This document shows, piece after piece, positions 5,663-6,183 of a DNA stretch of 6,183 bases (within the stretch, counting starts at the first letter, position 1; every line of letters begins with the position of its first letter). Under the pieces are notes generated by a model. It was not told the origin of the DNA, searched no databases, and saw only the letters and a program-made list of their open reading frames with translations. Origin of the DNA: an uncultured Actinomyces sp. (GTDB lineage: Bacteria > Actinomycetota > Actinomycetes > Actinomycetales > Actinomycetaceae); NCBI GenBank assembly GCA_938030835.1, contig CALHID010000023.1:1-6183 (forward strand). The letters run 5' to 3'. Both the position numbers and the translations under genes were made by a program.

Positions 5663-5695
5663 TTACTTATCCTTTGTCATCGTGAAATGGACGGG
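5663..5695 (-). promoter_or_regulatory. metF-metE junction with the metE ribosome binding site
   Basis: The gap between the metF stop (TGA, 5698-5696) and the metE start is 33 bases. It holds AAAGGA (5675-5670) as Shine-Dalgarno, seven bases from the ATG. There is no room for a riboswitch and I see no terminator or convincing promoter, so the two genes are most likely cotranscribed. Confidence 0.75.
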
Positions 5696-6183
5696 TCAAC
5701 ACTGGCTTGCAGAAACAAGGCCTGCAGCATCGAGCACATCGAGTGCAGGAGCCGCTTTATTGAAGGTATACATGTGGATTCCGGGAGCACCCGAATCATG
5801 CAGGTCGCGAGCAAGACGACCTCCGATTTCGACTCCCATGGAATACATTTCTTGTGGTGAGGATGCTGATTCGAGCTTGCGTCGAAGGTATTCGGGGAAT
5901 ACAACTCCGGTCAGTTCGGTCATGCGGTTTACTCGCCGAATATCGGTTGGCGGCAAAATTCCCGGGACGATAGGAATCGTCACGCCATTGGAACGCGCCT
6001 TTTCAAGGAAGTTCACATAGGTGTCGGCTTCCCAGAAAAGCTGAGTGATCGCGAAGGAAGCACCCGCAGATTGCTTCACTAAAAGGCGCTCAACCTCTTG
6101 AGTTGGTGAAGTTCCAGCCGCCGGATTACCCGCGGGGAATGTCGCGACTGCAATCGTCAAAGGCTTGAAGGCGGCGCGCAAGG
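5696..6183 (-). CDS. metF: Methylenetetrahydrofolate reductase, 5' end outside the window
   Basis: MetF is an FAD enzyme that reduces 5,10-methylenetetrahydrofolate to 5-methyltetrahydrofolate, the methyl donor used by MetE. Only the last 161 codons are in the window; the open frame continues past the right edge, so the TTG at 6181-6179 is an internal leucine and not a start. Visible family features are the VATFPAGNP segment near the left of the fragment, the strand ASFAITQLFWEADTYVNFLEKA, which matches the FITQ-F-F signature of MetF, then IPIVPGILP, and the C-terminal PGIHMYTFNKAAPALDVL, matching the F-H-Y-T-x-N motif of the last strand and helix. The product ends in TGA at 5698-5696. About half of a normal 290-310-residue enzyme is seen, so the N-terminal catalytic glutamate cannot be checked. 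It sits directly upstream of metE, as expected for consecutive steps in one operon. Confidence 0.95.
   Translation of the reverse strand, partial: LRAAFKPLTIAVATFPAGNPAAGTSPTQEVERLLVKQSAGASFAITQLFWEADTYVNFLEKARSNGVTIPIVPGILPPTDIRRVNRMTELTGVVFPEYLRRKLESASSPQEMYSMGVEIGGRLARDLHDSGAPGIHMYTFNKAAPALDVLDAAGLVSASQC

Noticed and set aside
5663..5695. A SAM or cobalamin riboswitch ahead of metE
   Set aside because: The metF-metE gap is only 33 bases. Any such element would lie upstream of metF, outside the window.
5006..5860. A 284-codon open frame on the plus strand opposite metE and the metF-metE junction
   Set aside because: It lies antisense to metE, whose zinc ligands and full-length match are certain, and its translation shows no recognisable domain. 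Long antisense frames are common opposite genes of this base composition.

Overview
This window looks like a housekeeping stretch of a mid-GC actinobacterial chromosome (roughly mid-50s % GC by eye, not counted). The organism call rests on three things: a biosynthetic IlvA of the short form seen in Corynebacterium and Bacillus, an oligoribonuclease close to the actinobacterial type, and -10 boxes of the TAnnnT kind without strong -35 boxes. A member of the Actinomycetaceae or a near relative would fit, but the genus is not resolved.

Layout from left to right. (1) Positions 1-455, minus strand: the start and OB-fold of a single-stranded DNA-binding protein, cut by the window edge before its C-terminal tip. 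(2) Positions 456-588: a gap with no gene, holding two DnaA-box-like 9-mers in the same orientation, each preceded by ACCGGTA, and a possible hairpin over the ssb ribosome binding site. (3) Positions 589-1221, minus: orn (oligoribonuclease), probably read from a leaderless GTG start. (4) Positions 1222-1326: divergent promoter region. (5) Positions 1327-2613, plus: ilvA (threonine ammonia-lyase), followed by a good intrinsic terminator. (6) Positions 2673-3092, minus and convergent with ilvA: a 139-residue orphan winged-helix regulator of the OmpR/PhoB DNA-binding type without a receiver domain. (7) Positions 3093-3352: a dense non-coding region with a consensus-like promoter reading toward the regulator, a 14-bp perfect palindrome at the expected transcription start, about 150 nt of leader able to form four consecutive hairpins, and the metE terminator. 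(8) Positions 3353-5662 and 5696-6183, minus: metE, preceded by the 3' part of metF, with a 33-nt gap, as a metF-metE operon.

How the genes work together: MetF makes 5-methyltetrahydrofolate and MetE uses it to methylate homocysteine, so the right-hand operon is the last part of methionine synthesis without cobalamin. IlvA commits threonine to isoleucine. Both draw on the aspartate family of amino acids, but nothing in the sequence shows a shared regulator. Ssb and Orn are DNA and RNA housekeeping proteins.

The protein-coding genes are ordinary. The parts worth a second look are non-coding: the structured leader and promoter/palindrome of the orphan regulator (3093-3280), and the DnaA-box pair between orn and ssb (528-579). 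I see no mobile element, CRISPR array, tRNA, rRNA or defence system.
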